64,000 bases of DNA from the NCBI GenBank assembly GCA_036525185.1, contig DATDAW010000028.1, forward strand, positions 1 to 64,000, given 5' to 3'. Both the position numbers and the translations under genes were made by a program. Each line of letters opens with the position of its first letter. Position 1 is the stretch's first letter. The DNA comes from DATDAW01 sp036525185 (lineage in GTDB: Bacteria; Verrucomicrobiota; Verrucomicrobiia; Chthoniobacterales; DASVRZ01). Below, in pieces: positions 55,193-63,963 of this stretch. A model generated the notes under the pieces. It saw nothing but the letters and a program-made list of their open reading frames with translations. It ran no database searches and was not told the DNA's origin.

Positions 55193-55798
55193 TTACATTT
55201 CCGCTATTTCGGGTCAGTCCAGCAGACCTCGCACGGTTGCGCGGGGCATTTCAAGACGTGAAAGCCCCGAGCGAGCAAAGTTAGGCTTCTGTTGAGCCGC
55301 GCACGGGCCGCACAGCCGTCTTGCGACGAATAAGAAAGCGCTTTCAAAGAATCTCGACGCCACTGCCACTCGTCCCGTTACGAGTCTCCCGGACAATGCG
55401 GAATCGGTTTTGTTCCGGGGCGCAACGCCACTTCCCGCGGTGAACCGTGCATCGAACACATCTGCGAGCAGGGTAGTTTCCCCGGTTCAACCTATCAGAA
55501 ATTCCAACGCGAGAACCGTGGACAGCTTTGTGAATAACCCTCCGAAAAGTTTCGGCTTCCGCAGAAAAGTCGTTCACGCGGCTGGTTCTTCGCAGCTGTC
55601 CCAGGACGCTGGAAGGTTATTCACGGGTTATTTTTGCTGTGGAACACCGTTTTTGCGAGGTATGGAACGCAGGAAGGCGAAGTTGTTCACATGGTTATGA
55701 AGAAGAAGGTATGGGCTTTGAAAAAGAAATCTCTTCTTCATGGCTGTGAACAAATGTTGAAGCTGGGCTTCCAGATCGGTGATATCACACGTCAAACG
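55193..55798. other. Gene-free region with DnaA-box dyads, candidate replication origin
   Basis: No frame here is convincing as protein (the best, 55410-55700 plus, has no family features). Four DnaA-box-like 9-mers occur: TTATTCACA (minus, 55529-55537, fits TTATNCACA), TTATTCACG (plus, 55617-55625), TTGTTCACA (plus, 55683-55691) and TTGTTCACA (minus, 55745-55753). They form two dyads: 55529-55543 with 55611-55625 (13 of 15), and 55683-55706 with 55732-55753, where the shared 10-mer ATGAAGAAGA flanks each box. A small hairpin CTCGT-ACGAG lies at 55369-55384. The left half could also hide a structured RNA. Origin function is inferred, supported by a parS-like site and mnmG 8 kb away. Confidence 0.5.
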
Positions 55799-56533
55799 CT
55801 AGCCCTTGAATTTCAGCAAATCAGCCGGCAGGTCCGATCTCCATTCGAGATTCACATGTGGAATGGCAAGTCCGGCCGAGTGCAATGCGTGGCGGGGCAA
55901 TAGAAGCCTGGTTTGCAACTCGGGCGTCCAACCGGTCTCAATAAAACGCAGATAGCATTCCTCGTCGGGACCATAAATTTTGTCGCCAACGATGGGAAAC
56001 CCTGCGTGCGCCAGATGAACGCGGATCTGATGGGTCCGGCCAGTTTCAGGAAAAGCGCGAATGACAGAAAACGGATCCGATCCAGACCGGAGGAAACGCT
56101 TTTCGATGCGAAATCGGGTTACTGCCACAGCGCCCTCAGGATGGACCATTTGCTTCAGATGAATCTGTGACTCCATCTTTGACCCCTGCCGCAATATGGG
56201 CGCATTGATGGCGAATTCGTCGGCTTCAGGCCAGCCCCATACCACAGCGAGATATTCCTTCGCGATCCGTCGTTGCTGCATCCAACGGGCAAGATCCCGC
56301 GCGGCACTTGTATGCTTGGCTACTAGAATCAGGCCGCTGGTTTCACGATCCAGGCGATTAATGATTGAAATCTGCCCACCGTTTGCCAGCTCGAATGCCA
56401 GTAGCTGGCGCAGCCCGTTCCAAAGCGTGAATGGTCCGTCGGGTTTGGTCGGATGCACGAGCAAATGCGCTGGTTTTTCGACAACGATCCAGTCCTCTGA
56501 TTCATCGATAACGGCGAAAATTTGACGGATCAT
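55799..56533 (-). CDS. RluA-family pseudouridine synthase
   Basis: RNA pseudouridine synthase of 244 residues (ATG 56533; the TTG two codons earlier is less likely). The catalytic Asp62 lies in IINRLDRETSGLILVAK, and GRTHQIRVHLAHAGFPIVGD is the second family motif. No S4 domain precedes the core, so it is a compact RluA-subfamily enzyme, target rRNA or tRNA site unknown. Divergent from the ABC ATPase gene by 23 bases. Confidence 0.93.
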   Translation of the reverse strand: MIRQIFAVIDESEDWIVVEKPAHLLVHPTKPDGPFTLWNGLRQLLAFELANGGQISIINRLDRETSGLILVAKHTSAARDLARWMQQRRIAKEYLAVVWGWPEADEFAINAPILRQGSKMESQIHLKQMVHPEGAVAVTRFRIEKRFLRSGSDPFSVIRAFPETGRTHQIRVHLAHAGFPIVGDKIYGPDEECYLRFIETGWTPELQTRLLLPRHALHSAGLAIPHVNLEWRSDLPADLLKFKG

Positions 56534-56556
56534 TCTCAAATGGTATCGGGAAACGG

Positions 56557-57222
56557 ATGATCCGCCTGCACGAAGTCACGCGCATTTATGATACAGGCGG
56601 GCAAGCGATCAAGGCGCTGGATTGCGTTTCTCTGGATATCGCGGCGGACGAATTCGTGGCGGTGACGGGCGAGAGTGGCTGCGGTAAGAGCACGCTGATG
56701 CATCTACTTGGCGGCATCGACGTGCCGACCGCTGGTGAAATATTCGTCGATGACATTGCGTTACATCTCGCAGATGAAAAGGCACTTACACGTTACCGGC
56801 GGGAGCGGCTCGGGATTGTTTTCCAGTTCTTTAACCTGCTGCCCACACTTAAGACGGTCGAAAACGTCATGCTGCCCCTCCTCCTGCAAGGTGTCGGCCG
56901 GTTGTCGGCTCGCGAACGTGCGCTGGAGCTTCTCCGTCTCGTCGACCTTGAAGATCGGCTCGAAAGCTTTCCCCATCAGCTCAGCGGTGGCGAAATGCAG
57001 CGTACCGCCATTGCTCGGGCCCTCGTTCATCGGCCCCGACTGCTCCTCGCTGACGAACCAACAGGCAATCTCGATAGCCGCAACGCCGGGCGCATCATCG
57101 GCGTGCTGGAAAAGATTGCTTCCCAGCGTCTGGCGACGATGATAATCGTCACCCATAGTGAGGAGGTAGCCCGCGCCGCCTCGCGTAGGATCCAGTTGCG
57201 GGATGGAAAAATCGTTTCATGA
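56557..57222 (+). CDS. ABC transporter ATPase, LolD/MacB-type
   Basis: A 221-residue ATPase with Walker A GESGCGKST (38-46), Q-loop VFQFFNLLP, signature LSGGEMQRTAIARAL, Walker B LLLADEPTG and NLDSRN. The FFNLLPTLKTVENVMLPLLL region is typical for the lipoprotein/macrolide-type (LolD, MacB, FtsE-like) exporters. The permease is not adjacent: the next gene is a cyclic-nucleotide-binding protein coupled by ATGA. It may serve a permease elsewhere. Confidence 0.93.
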   Translation: MIRLHEVTRIYDTGGQAIKALDCVSLDIAADEFVAVTGESGCGKSTLMHLLGGIDVPTAGEIFVDDIALHLADEKALTRYRRERLGIVFQFFNLLPTLKTVENVMLPLLLQGVGRLSARERALELLRLVDLEDRLESFPHQLSGGEMQRTAIARALVHRPRLLLADEPTGNLDSRNAGRIIGVLEKIASQRLATMIIVTHSEEVARAASRRIQLRDGKIVS

Positions 57223-57692
57223 GCGACATCGCCAAAATTGTCCCTAAAATTCGCCCTCTGCCGCTGTTTGCGGAATTTACTGCTACGGAGCTCGATGCTT
57301 TTGCCGATCTCGTAGATGTTGAAACCTTCGCAGGGGGTGAAACGGTGGTAAAACAGGATGAACCCGGCGACGCCATGTTCATCATTGTCGAAGGCAGTGC
57401 CCGTGTGGTTCATCGCGCAGGGGAGAGAACGCTCGAGCTTGCCACATTGTCAAAAGGCGATTTCTTCGGTGAAATCGCCCTCGTCGACGAGGGTCCTCGG
57501 TCGGCGGACGTCATTGCAGTTGCGCCATCGACTTTGTTGAGCGTGTCCGAGGCGACGATTCGTGCGTTGGCGGGGGTTTACCCAAGTGCGTCTTTCAAAC
57601 TGCTGGTTGCGGTGGGACGGGTTCTGGTCTCGCGCTTGCGTGCCGGCAATCAAAAGTACGTCGATTCGCTACTGACCACGGCTTCGCAATAG
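57219..57692 (+). CDS. Single-domain cyclic-nucleotide-binding protein
   Basis: A 157-residue protein that is little more than one CNMP domain (about 12-130). The phosphate-binding cassette GDFFGEIALVDEGPRSADV has the conserved Gly-Glu and Arg-Ser residues, so real cAMP or cGMP binding is plausible. No DNA-binding, kinase or membrane part. Start overlaps the ABC ATPase stop, which suggests a regulatory link to that transporter; this link is inferred. Confidence 0.88.
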   Translation: MSDIAKIVPKIRPLPLFAEFTATELDAFADLVDVETFAGGETVVKQDEPGDAMFIIVEGSARVVHRAGERTLELATLSKGDFFGEIALVDEGPRSADVIAVAPSTLLSVSEATIRALAGVYPSASFKLLVAVGRVLVSRLRAGNQKYVDSLLTTASQ

Positions 57693-57733
57693 CGCGCCAG
57701 CGGCGTCCAAGGGAAAACAGGGATACACGCTGC

Positions 57734-59272
57734 ATGCACGACATTGACAAAAAGTCGCGCCGGCCATCTCTCTTTGGCAGGGCGCTGAACCAGATCGAAG
57801 GGCTTGGCAATCGTCTGCCGGATCCAATTTTCCTTTTTGTATGGATGTGCGCGGCGACGGCAATCGGCAGCTGGATCGTCGCCTCAATGGGTGCCTCGGT
57901 CGTGCATCCGGTCACGGGCAAGACGATTTACGCGGTCAATCTGCTCACCCCGGAAAATCTTCGACGGATGCTGGTGGAAGCGGTGCCAAATTTTTTGCAA
58001 TTCCCACCGCTTGGCGTCGTGCTGGTTATTATGCTTGGCGTGGGGGTAGCCGAGAAAAGCGGTTGGATTGAGGGCCTCATTCGCGGCTTTGTGTTGTCGG
58101 TGCCTCGGGGTTGGATGACGGCAGGGATCGTTTTTGCGGGTGTGTGCAGTTCTGTGGCGGCAGACGCAGGTTTTGTGGTGTTGATCCCGCTCGGCGGCGC
58201 AATTTTTGCAAGCGTCGGACGGCATCCGCTCGCAGGTATGTTCGCGGCGTTCGCAGGCGTCTCGGGTGCATTCGAAGCGAATGTTTTTCCAGCGCCCATC
58301 GACGCCATCCTTGCCGGGCTCACTCAGGCCGCTGCCCGTCTCTATGAGACTGGGTACGTGGTAAATCCGCTCTGCAATTACTATTTCATGGCCATCTCAG
58401 CGGTTGCGCTGACCGCGACAGGATGGTGGGTGACCGAGAAAATCATCGAACCCCGTCTCGGCCAGTGGGAACCGGAGGAAGGTGTCTCCGCTCCGGAAAC
58501 ATTGCGGGAGCCAGAACCGCGGGAGCGCAAGGCAAATCGCTGGGCTCTGGCGTGCCTTGGGCTGTTTACGATCGTTGTTGCGGCGCTTGTGGTTCCACCA
58601 GACGCTTTTCTGCGGGATCAAAAAGGGGGTGTGAAACCATTTTTTGATGCGTTTCCGATAATCCTTGCAGCGGGATTTTTGATTCCTGGCATCATCTACG
58701 GAAAGCTGACCGGCTCGCTGCCCAATGGCCGCGCCGTCCGGGTTGCTATTACTGAGAGCATCGGTTCGATGTCAGGCTTTATGGTGCTTGCCTTCGTGGC
58801 GGCTCAATTTATCAGCTACTTCTCGTGGTCCAACCTCGGAGTGATGCTGGCGCTTTCGGGTGCGGAAAAACTGCACTCGGTCGGGGCGACCGGAATTTCG
58901 TTGGTGATAGGGATCGTGCTGATGAGCACTGTTCTGAATCTCTTCATCACATCCGCATCTGCGATGTGGGCGGCTGTGGCGGCTGTCTTCGCGCCGATGT
59001 TCATGCATCTCGGTTTGAGCCCGGAGCTGACACAGGCCGCCTTTCGAATCGGCGAATCAGTCACAAATTGCTGCACACCGCTGATGTCGTATTTCCCGCT
59101 AATCCTGATATTTGCACAGCGCTGGGTGCCTCGCGTCGGCATTGGAACCATCCTCTCGTCGATGCTCCCCTATTCCGTCTTATTCACCGTCGTTTGGACG
59201 AGTCTGCTAATCGTCTGGTATCTCGTCGGTTTGCCGTTGGGCCCTGGTGGATCACTCTTTTTTAGCCGGTGA
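57734..59272 (+). CDS. AbgT-family transporter
   Basis: A 512-residue membrane protein with many helices. Family marks: GNRLPDPIFLFVWMC near the start, GSWIVAS, and late segments SASAMWAAVAAVFAPMFMHLGLSPELTQAAFRIGESVTNCCTPLMSYFPLI. AbgT in E. coli imports p-aminobenzoyl-glutamate; other members export sulfonamides. Direction and substrate are unknown here. Follows the CNMP gene by 41 bases, same strand. Confidence 0.92.
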   Translation: MHDIDKKSRRPSLFGRALNQIEGLGNRLPDPIFLFVWMCAATAIGSWIVASMGASVVHPVTGKTIYAVNLLTPENLRRMLVEAVPNFLQFPPLGVVLVIMLGVGVAEKSGWIEGLIRGFVLSVPRGWMTAGIVFAGVCSSVAADAGFVVLIPLGGAIFASVGRHPLAGMFAAFAGVSGAFEANVFPAPIDAILAGLTQAAARLYETGYVVNPLCNYYFMAISAVALTATGWWVTEKIIEPRLGQWEPEEGVSAPETLREPEPRERKANRWALACLGLFTIVVAALVVPPDAFLRDQKGGVKPFFDAFPIILAAGFLIPGIIYGKLTGSLPNGRAVRVAITESIGSMSGFMVLAFVAAQFISYFSWSNLGVMLALSGAEKLHSVGATGISLVIGIVLMSTVLNLFITSASAMWAAVAAVFAPMFMHLGLSPELTQAAFRIGESVTNCCTPLMSYFPLILIFAQRWVPRVGIGTILSSMLPYSVLFTVVWTSLLIVWYLVGLPLGPGGSLFFSR

Positions 59273-59273
59273 T

Positions 59274-60506
59274 TCAACCAATGCGAACGCTTTCCGGTTC
59301 TGCGGTTTCCGCTGCTTCAACGCTTTCCGCTGGCCGTATCGCCATGGCCAGAGCCATGGCAACGACCATCAGGCCTGCAGCGACCCATAACGCAGTTCGG
59401 CCGTACATGTGATGCGGTCTATGAACGTCGAACGCGAGCAACACTCCAGCAAGTGCGGGCCCGGCGGTGCGCGCCAGGCTTCCAGTGGATTGAACCAAAC
59501 CAAGAACGCTACCCTGCCATTGGGCCCCAGCGCTCCGCGAGGCAAGGCCGTTGAGCGTGGGTGTGATCAGACTCTGGCCGATCGAAACCAGTCCCGTTGC
59601 AAAAAAGAAAAATGCAAGTCCCTGATTGGCGGGCATTAATGCGAATCCCAAGGCCATGATCGCTGCGCCCGTAATCGCCAGCGGACGCTCGCCAAAACGC
59701 GGCGCCAACCGCCGAATCATCCCACCCTGAATAATGGCGCCGACGAGGCCTACCGCTGCAAAAATGTAACCATTCTGTTCCTGATCAAATCCGAAATGCC
59801 GCTGCGTAAAGAGCGCAAAAATGGTGGTCATGATTGAAAACCCTACGATGGCCATGAAATAAGCGGCCAAAATTTTCCCCAGAGCGGGTCCTCCAACCTG
59901 CCGCCAGACTTCCGAGCGGTTGAGACGTTTTTTCGGTGAACGACGTTTTTCCGGTGTCAGACTTTCCGGCAGAAGCAGGAATAACGAGGTCGCGTTCGCC
60001 AAGGCGAGAAAACCACAGAAGTAGAACGGTGTTGCCACGGAAATCTTGCTTAGCAAAGCCCCGACAGCAGGACCAACGATGAATCCGACGCCGAACGCAG
60101 CCCCGATGAGCCCCATGCCGCTGGACCGCTTTTCCGGCGGCGTAATGTCTGCTATGTAAGCCTGTGCCGTTGAGATGTTTCCGCCTGTCGCGCCGGCGAG
60201 GGCGCGAGCTGCAAAAAGCATCCAAAGTGAGTGCGCGGATCCCATGAGAAAAAAGCCTGCCGCTGTCCCCAGAAGGCTTACGAGCAGGACCGGACGCCGC
60301 CCAACGCGGTCCGAAATCTGGCCGAGAATCGGCCCCGCGAAGAACTGGATTGCGGAATAGATTGCAACCAGGAAGCCGATTTCGAACGAGTTCGCGTGGA
60401 ATCGCTCCGCATAGATTGGCAATAGCGGAATGATCATTCCAAACCCAACGAGATCGATAAAAACAGTGACGAGAATGATCGCCAGCGGAGATTTGGGGCG
60501 TCCCAT
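59274..60506 (-). CDS. MFS transporter, DHA1 (TetA-like)
   Basis: A 410-residue drug/H+ antiporter-type protein, twelve helices. Motif A at the helix 2-3 loop is GPILGQISDRVGRRPVLLVSL, and motif C GAAFGVGFIVGPAVGALL lies in helix 5; both are hallmarks of the DHA1 exporters. Efflux is likely, drug unknown. It meets the AbgT gene tail to tail with a 1-base gap. Confidence 0.92.
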   Translation of the reverse strand: MGRPKSPLAIILVTVFIDLVGFGMIIPLLPIYAERFHANSFEIGFLVAIYSAIQFFAGPILGQISDRVGRRPVLLVSLLGTAAGFFLMGSAHSLWMLFAARALAGATGGNISTAQAYIADITPPEKRSSGMGLIGAAFGVGFIVGPAVGALLSKISVATPFYFCGFLALANATSLFLLLPESLTPEKRRSPKKRLNRSEVWRQVGGPALGKILAAYFMAIVGFSIMTTIFALFTQRHFGFDQEQNGYIFAAVGLVGAIIQGGMIRRLAPRFGERPLAITGAAIMALGFALMPANQGLAFFFFATGLVSIGQSLITPTLNGLASRSAGAQWQGSVLGLVQSTGSLARTAGPALAGVLLAFDVHRPHHMYGRTALWVAAGLMVVAMALAMAIRPAESVEAAETAEPESVRIG

Positions 60507-60587
60507 GTGTTGAAGACCGATACGGTAGATTCCTTAAGAGTGCCAGCGTGCGACTGTTTCTCGATTCATGCGTTGAGGAGGCGCGGG

Positions 60588-63011
60588 TCAGAGGCTTGCC
60601 ATCGTGCCTGTCGTTACACCCAACTGGCTGCGTGCTTTTAAGTGCCGCCAGAGCGCTTCCGGGACCTGGTCACCACTTAACAAATCCTGATAGACCTTTA
60701 CGATTTTCCGCGTGTCCATGGCATCTTGTTCGAGTAGCTCAATTCGAAAATGCTGCATGCCGGCTTGGGCGAGTTCTGTAAAGAACCGCGCTCCGGACTG
60801 CGGCACTGCATTGAAAAGCGTATTGCGGCAACCAACGTCAGCCCGCAACGGATGTTCGATGCCGACACGATCCCGCAAATGCACTCGGTGTGCCTCACAA
60901 GGACGCCCACAATTCGTATGGTCCGTCCCTTGCGATAGAAATGCTGCAAAAACACAATGCTCCATGTGAAACATCGGCATGTGCTGGTGAATCGTGATCT
61001 CAAACCACTCTGGTGGTGCATTTTGGAGCAGATCGAGCACTTGCGGCAAATTCAAATCGTACGAAGCGGTCAGCCGGGCCAGCCCTTCGGCCATAAACTG
61101 CTCGGCCGTGAGCGGATTGGCGACGTTAAGCGAAAAATCGCCTATCTTCGGAAGTAGTGAGTTCCGATAAAACGCAAGCGCTCCCAGATTCCGGACGAGC
61201 AACGCGTCCGGAGCGAATGACTCGATCAATTTGAAAAATCCCTGCTCACCTGCCTTCTGAATTCGCGGAGTCGCCAGCGCGACCTTTGCTTCCGGAAACT
61301 GACGAACCGTCGCAACCGCTTCGCGGTATCGCCGAATGTCTTCGAAATCGACGTAAAGACTCGTTACACCAGCATTTAACGCAGCTTCAATCTGCTGCTG
61401 CGAACGGCAAAGGACGTGAAGGGCCGGTGTTTTGTCTGATGAACCGGGCAATCGCTTCGGCAACAATTCGGTGATTGCGACGTCGATCTCGCGCCGAAGA
61501 GCCTTGGGGGCCATGTCGAGCGCGAAAACCAGTTCGCGGCGCATACGGTTCAACTCCCCAATCGGCAGGAGGACATCGCCCGTGACGTCGTTCCGAAGAT
61601 CGCCGAGGACGTAGCCGCTTTCCCCCAGCCTTCCGAGGTGTTCGCGTAGTTTTTCGGTGGTCAACGGCGCCGTCCGTGCCTCAACGAGCGGAATCTTGGA
61701 TCGAACCTGAGTTCCGAGGCCTTCGACTCGAAGAAACTCCCCTGCCCTGCCCGTCGTCGTCAGGTCGATCGGAGTCCGTTTTCGGGGAGCGATACGTCCG
61801 GAGAAACTCTTCCGCAAACGCTCGTCCAACGCTGGGTCGTCCGTTTTCCAGACGCGATCGCCGCGTTTCAACCGGTGAAAATCGATGTGGCGATGGCGAA
61901 AAAACAGTTTGTTACCTTGGATTTGGAAAATACGCCCACCCTGTTCGCCGTTCGTGTCACCGCCCGTGTCGAAAACGATGCCATCTCCCGGTTTCAATTC
62001 TACTTCCGGACGGAGAACGACATGATCTATTCCAACAGCCTCGATCCGGCCGGCATAGGGCCCCCGTTTTTTTCCAAACCGAGCGGAGACCAGCTCCTGG
62101 TGATTCACTCCATGCAGCCAACCGGAATACAAGCCGCGCGAAAACGTCATTTCGAGCTGATAACGGTCGTCCACATTCGCTCCAGCGGACGGCATCCCGG
62201 CCAGCGCTGAATCAATCGCCTTGCGATAAACGTGGGTGACCGCCGCGACATATTCGGGCGATTTCAACCGGCCTTCGATCTTGAAGCTGACGACGCCCAG
62301 TCTAAGCAGCTCCGGGATCTCATTCACGGCTGCAAGGTCCTGGGGTGAAAGGAGATACCGTTTGTCGCCTAGATCGCGTGGCGTCCCATCCACGATCAAT
62401 TCGTATGGCATCCGGCATGCCTGTGCGCATTCGCCACGATTTGCAGACCGTTGTCCTAACGACTCCGATGTAAGGCATTGACCCGAATACGCAACGCAAA
62501 GCGCGCCGTGAACAAACGTTTCCAGCGGAATCGACCCATCAAATTTACGTAACTCACGTAAAGAAAGCTCGCGAGCAAGGACAACTCGCTCGACGCCGAG
62601 TCGCCTGGCAAACTCCGCCCCTTCCGGTGAAGTGACCGTCATCTGGGTCGACGCATGGATCGGCAAGTCGGGTGTGATGTGCTGCGATAAACGGACCAGG
62701 CCGATGTCCTGGACGATGAGGGCATCCACCCCTGCCCTGCTGAGAACGCGAAGTTGCGCGGCAGCCGCGTCGAGTTCGTTGGTGAAAATGAGCGTGTTGA
62801 ATGTTACGTAGAGTTTTACACCGTGCCGGTGAGCGAATTGAACAACGTCCTCGATTTCATCCTCGCGGAAATTGTCCGCCCGCAGTCGCGCATTAAATTT
62901 CGGCAGTCCGCAATAAACGGCGTCCGCCCCGTTGGCGACGGCCGCCCGCAGGCAATCCCAATTTCCGGCGGGCGCAAGGAGTTCTGGCTGTGTGGAATCA
63001 GGTCCTGACAT
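60588..63011 (-). CDS. U32-family peptidase, RlhA-like
   Basis: An 807-residue iron-sulfur protein of the U32 group. N-terminal ELLAPAGNWDCLRAAVANGADAVYCG and DIGLVRLSQ lie in the TIM-barrel; the Cys-rich GALCVAYSGQCLTSESLGQRSANRGECAQACRMPYEL supplies [4Fe-4S] ligands. A central DUF3656-like region and a C-terminal domain follow (VFAAFLSQGTDHTNCGRPCEAH). In E. coli the long form RlhA hydroxylates 23S rRNA C2501; peptidase names are historical. Length equals the fused form rather than UbiU/UbiV. Confidence 0.9.
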   Translation of the reverse strand: MSGPDSTQPELLAPAGNWDCLRAAVANGADAVYCGLPKFNARLRADNFREDEIEDVVQFAHRHGVKLYVTFNTLIFTNELDAAAAQLRVLSRAGVDALIVQDIGLVRLSQHITPDLPIHASTQMTVTSPEGAEFARRLGVERVVLARELSLRELRKFDGSIPLETFVHGALCVAYSGQCLTSESLGQRSANRGECAQACRMPYELIVDGTPRDLGDKRYLLSPQDLAAVNEIPELLRLGVVSFKIEGRLKSPEYVAAVTHVYRKAIDSALAGMPSAGANVDDRYQLEMTFSRGLYSGWLHGVNHQELVSARFGKKRGPYAGRIEAVGIDHVVLRPEVELKPGDGIVFDTGGDTNGEQGGRIFQIQGNKLFFRHRHIDFHRLKRGDRVWKTDDPALDERLRKSFSGRIAPRKRTPIDLTTTGRAGEFLRVEGLGTQVRSKIPLVEARTAPLTTEKLREHLGRLGESGYVLGDLRNDVTGDVLLPIGELNRMRRELVFALDMAPKALRREIDVAITELLPKRLPGSSDKTPALHVLCRSQQQIEAALNAGVTSLYVDFEDIRRYREAVATVRQFPEAKVALATPRIQKAGEQGFFKLIESFAPDALLVRNLGALAFYRNSLLPKIGDFSLNVANPLTAEQFMAEGLARLTASYDLNLPQVLDLLQNAPPEWFEITIHQHMPMFHMEHCVFAAFLSQGTDHTNCGRPCEAHRVHLRDRVGIEHPLRADVGCRNTLFNAVPQSGARFFTELAQAGMQHFRIELLEQDAMDTRKIVKVYQDLLSGDQVPEALWRHLKARSQLGVTTGTMASL

Positions 63012-63081
63012 GAAATGGCGGAAGCGATTTTTCGTTCAGACTCGACGCTGTGAAGAACAATCTGATTACCAGAATCCAACA

Positions 63082-63116
63082 AAAAAGGACGTCCAATCGC
63101 TGGGACGTCCCTTTTT
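63082..63116 (-). terminator. Rho-independent terminator after rpsT
   Basis: On the minus strand GGACGTCC-CAGCGATT-GGACGTCC is followed by TTTTTT: a perfect 8-bp stem with U tract, 22 bases past the rpsT stop. It also carries a flanking A run (AAAAA on the 5' side), so it may work both ways. Confidence 0.9.
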
Positions 63117-63137
63117 CATGGAAATTTTCAGGTAAGG

Positions 63138-63401
63138 TTAGCTGAGCTTGGCAAGTGCTTTGCTGAAGAGGCTCTTGCGTCGGTCGGCGGCATTTGCGTG
63201 GATGACGCCGCGTTTGGCGGCCTTGTCCCACATTGAAGAGAGTTTCTGGAATTCAGTGGCAGCGGCCTGCTTGTTGCCGCTGGCGATGGCAGCACGAAGA
63301 CGTTTTTGCTGGCCTTTGGCGCCGGTAACGATGGAACTATTCCGCGAGGTGCGGCTGATGGTTTGGCGGGAGCGTTTAGCGGCGGATTTCGTGTTGGCCA
63401 T
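63138..63401 (-). CDS. rpsT: 30S ribosomal protein S20
   Basis: Primary 16S rRNA-binding protein of the small subunit. 87 residues, basic and helical: MANTKSAAKRSRQTISRTSRN at the N-terminus and KAAKRGVIHANAADRRKSLFSKALAKL at the end are diagnostic. Normal length. A promoter match lies upstream and a terminator downstream, so the gene is probably monocistronic. Confidence 0.97.
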   Translation of the reverse strand: MANTKSAAKRSRQTISRTSRNSSIVTGAKGQQKRLRAAIASGNKQAAATEFQKLSSMWDKAAKRGVIHANAADRRKSLFSKALAKLS

Positions 63402-63429
63402 AGGGATTCGGAAAAATTGCGGGAGGCGG

Positions 63430-63457
63430 AGGTTAACGAAATGCGGCGTTGAGTCAA
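63430..63457 (-). promoter_or_regulatory. Possible rpsT promoter
   Basis: On the minus strand TTGACT (-35, 5 of 6) and TAACCT (-10, weak) are 16 bases apart, ending 29 bases before the rpsT ATG at 63401. Confidence 0.45.
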
Positions 63458-63473
63458 GCCGGAAAAAAATGGG

Positions 63474-63797
63474 CTACCAATTTTCAGTGACCAACTGCAA
63501 TTGTTCGATCAGGGACTCGATGGCTTTGAGATCTTTGCGGCGACCTTTCTCGGGCTTGATGCGGAGGGTTCGGCACAGAGTGAGCATGTCCCTGAGGTCG
63601 CGGAGCTGGCGTGCGGTGAGAGATCCTTCCTGGCTGCATTTTACGACGGCTTTGCGGAGCTCTTCGAGGTCCGCATCCATTTTGGCACGATATACGGTAA
63701 GGCTTTGCTCGAGGATCTGTTTCAAGTAGTCGATTTCCTCGATCACCAGGGTCGCTGGGATCGTTTCGGAAGAAGTTTGTTTCGCACTCCGGGGCAT
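63474..63797 (-). CDS. Small helical hypothetical protein
   Basis: Protein of 107 residues from ATG 63797 (MPRSAKQTSSETIP), followed by long amphipathic helices (EEIDYLKQILEQSLTVYRAKMDADLEELRKAV, split by TARQLRDLRDMLTL) and a basic end (RIKPEKGRRKDLKAIES). Probably a coiled-coil dimer; no family recognised. A longer frame from 63935 exists, but its first part MFHVEH is just the parS palindrome read as protein, so the inner start is preferred. Confidence 0.65.
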   Translation of the reverse strand: MPRSAKQTSSETIPATLVIEEIDYLKQILEQSLTVYRAKMDADLEELRKAVVKCSQEGSLTARQLRDLRDMLTLCRTLRIKPEKGRRKDLKAIESLIEQLQLVTENW

Positions 63798-63897
63798 GGG
63801 AAAAGGTCGGACGGGGCGGGGATTGGCGTAGGTTGGGGGTTGCCGAGCAAAATCGCAATCTCCAATCATCTGAATGCGGAGAAATTGTGCATTCGAG

Positions 63898-63913
63898 TGT
63901 TCCACGTGGAACA
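63898..63913. promoter_or_regulatory. parS-like ParB-binding site
   Basis: TGTTCCACGTGGAACA is a perfect 16-base palindrome. It matches the parS consensus TGTTTCACGTGAAACA save for one symmetrical T/C-A/G exchange, as seen in several phyla. It sits 50 bases before mnmG, the usual origin-proximal setting of parS with mnmG-rsmG-parA-parB. ParB and SMC (gene at 6093) would load here. Confidence 0.9.
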
Positions 63914-63963
63914 TCTCCCCAGTCGCTTGCCTCACGAGTTTAGGTGCGGCACATTGGGTGCCT

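Noticed and set aside
55200..55500. Possible RNase P, tmRNA, SRP or 6S RNA
   Set aside because: None of the hallmark motifs of these RNAs is present on either strand; a covariance-model search would settle it.
55410..55700. 96-codon frame within the gene-free region
   Set aside because: Composition and lack of any domain argue against coding, and it crosses the DnaA-box dyads.
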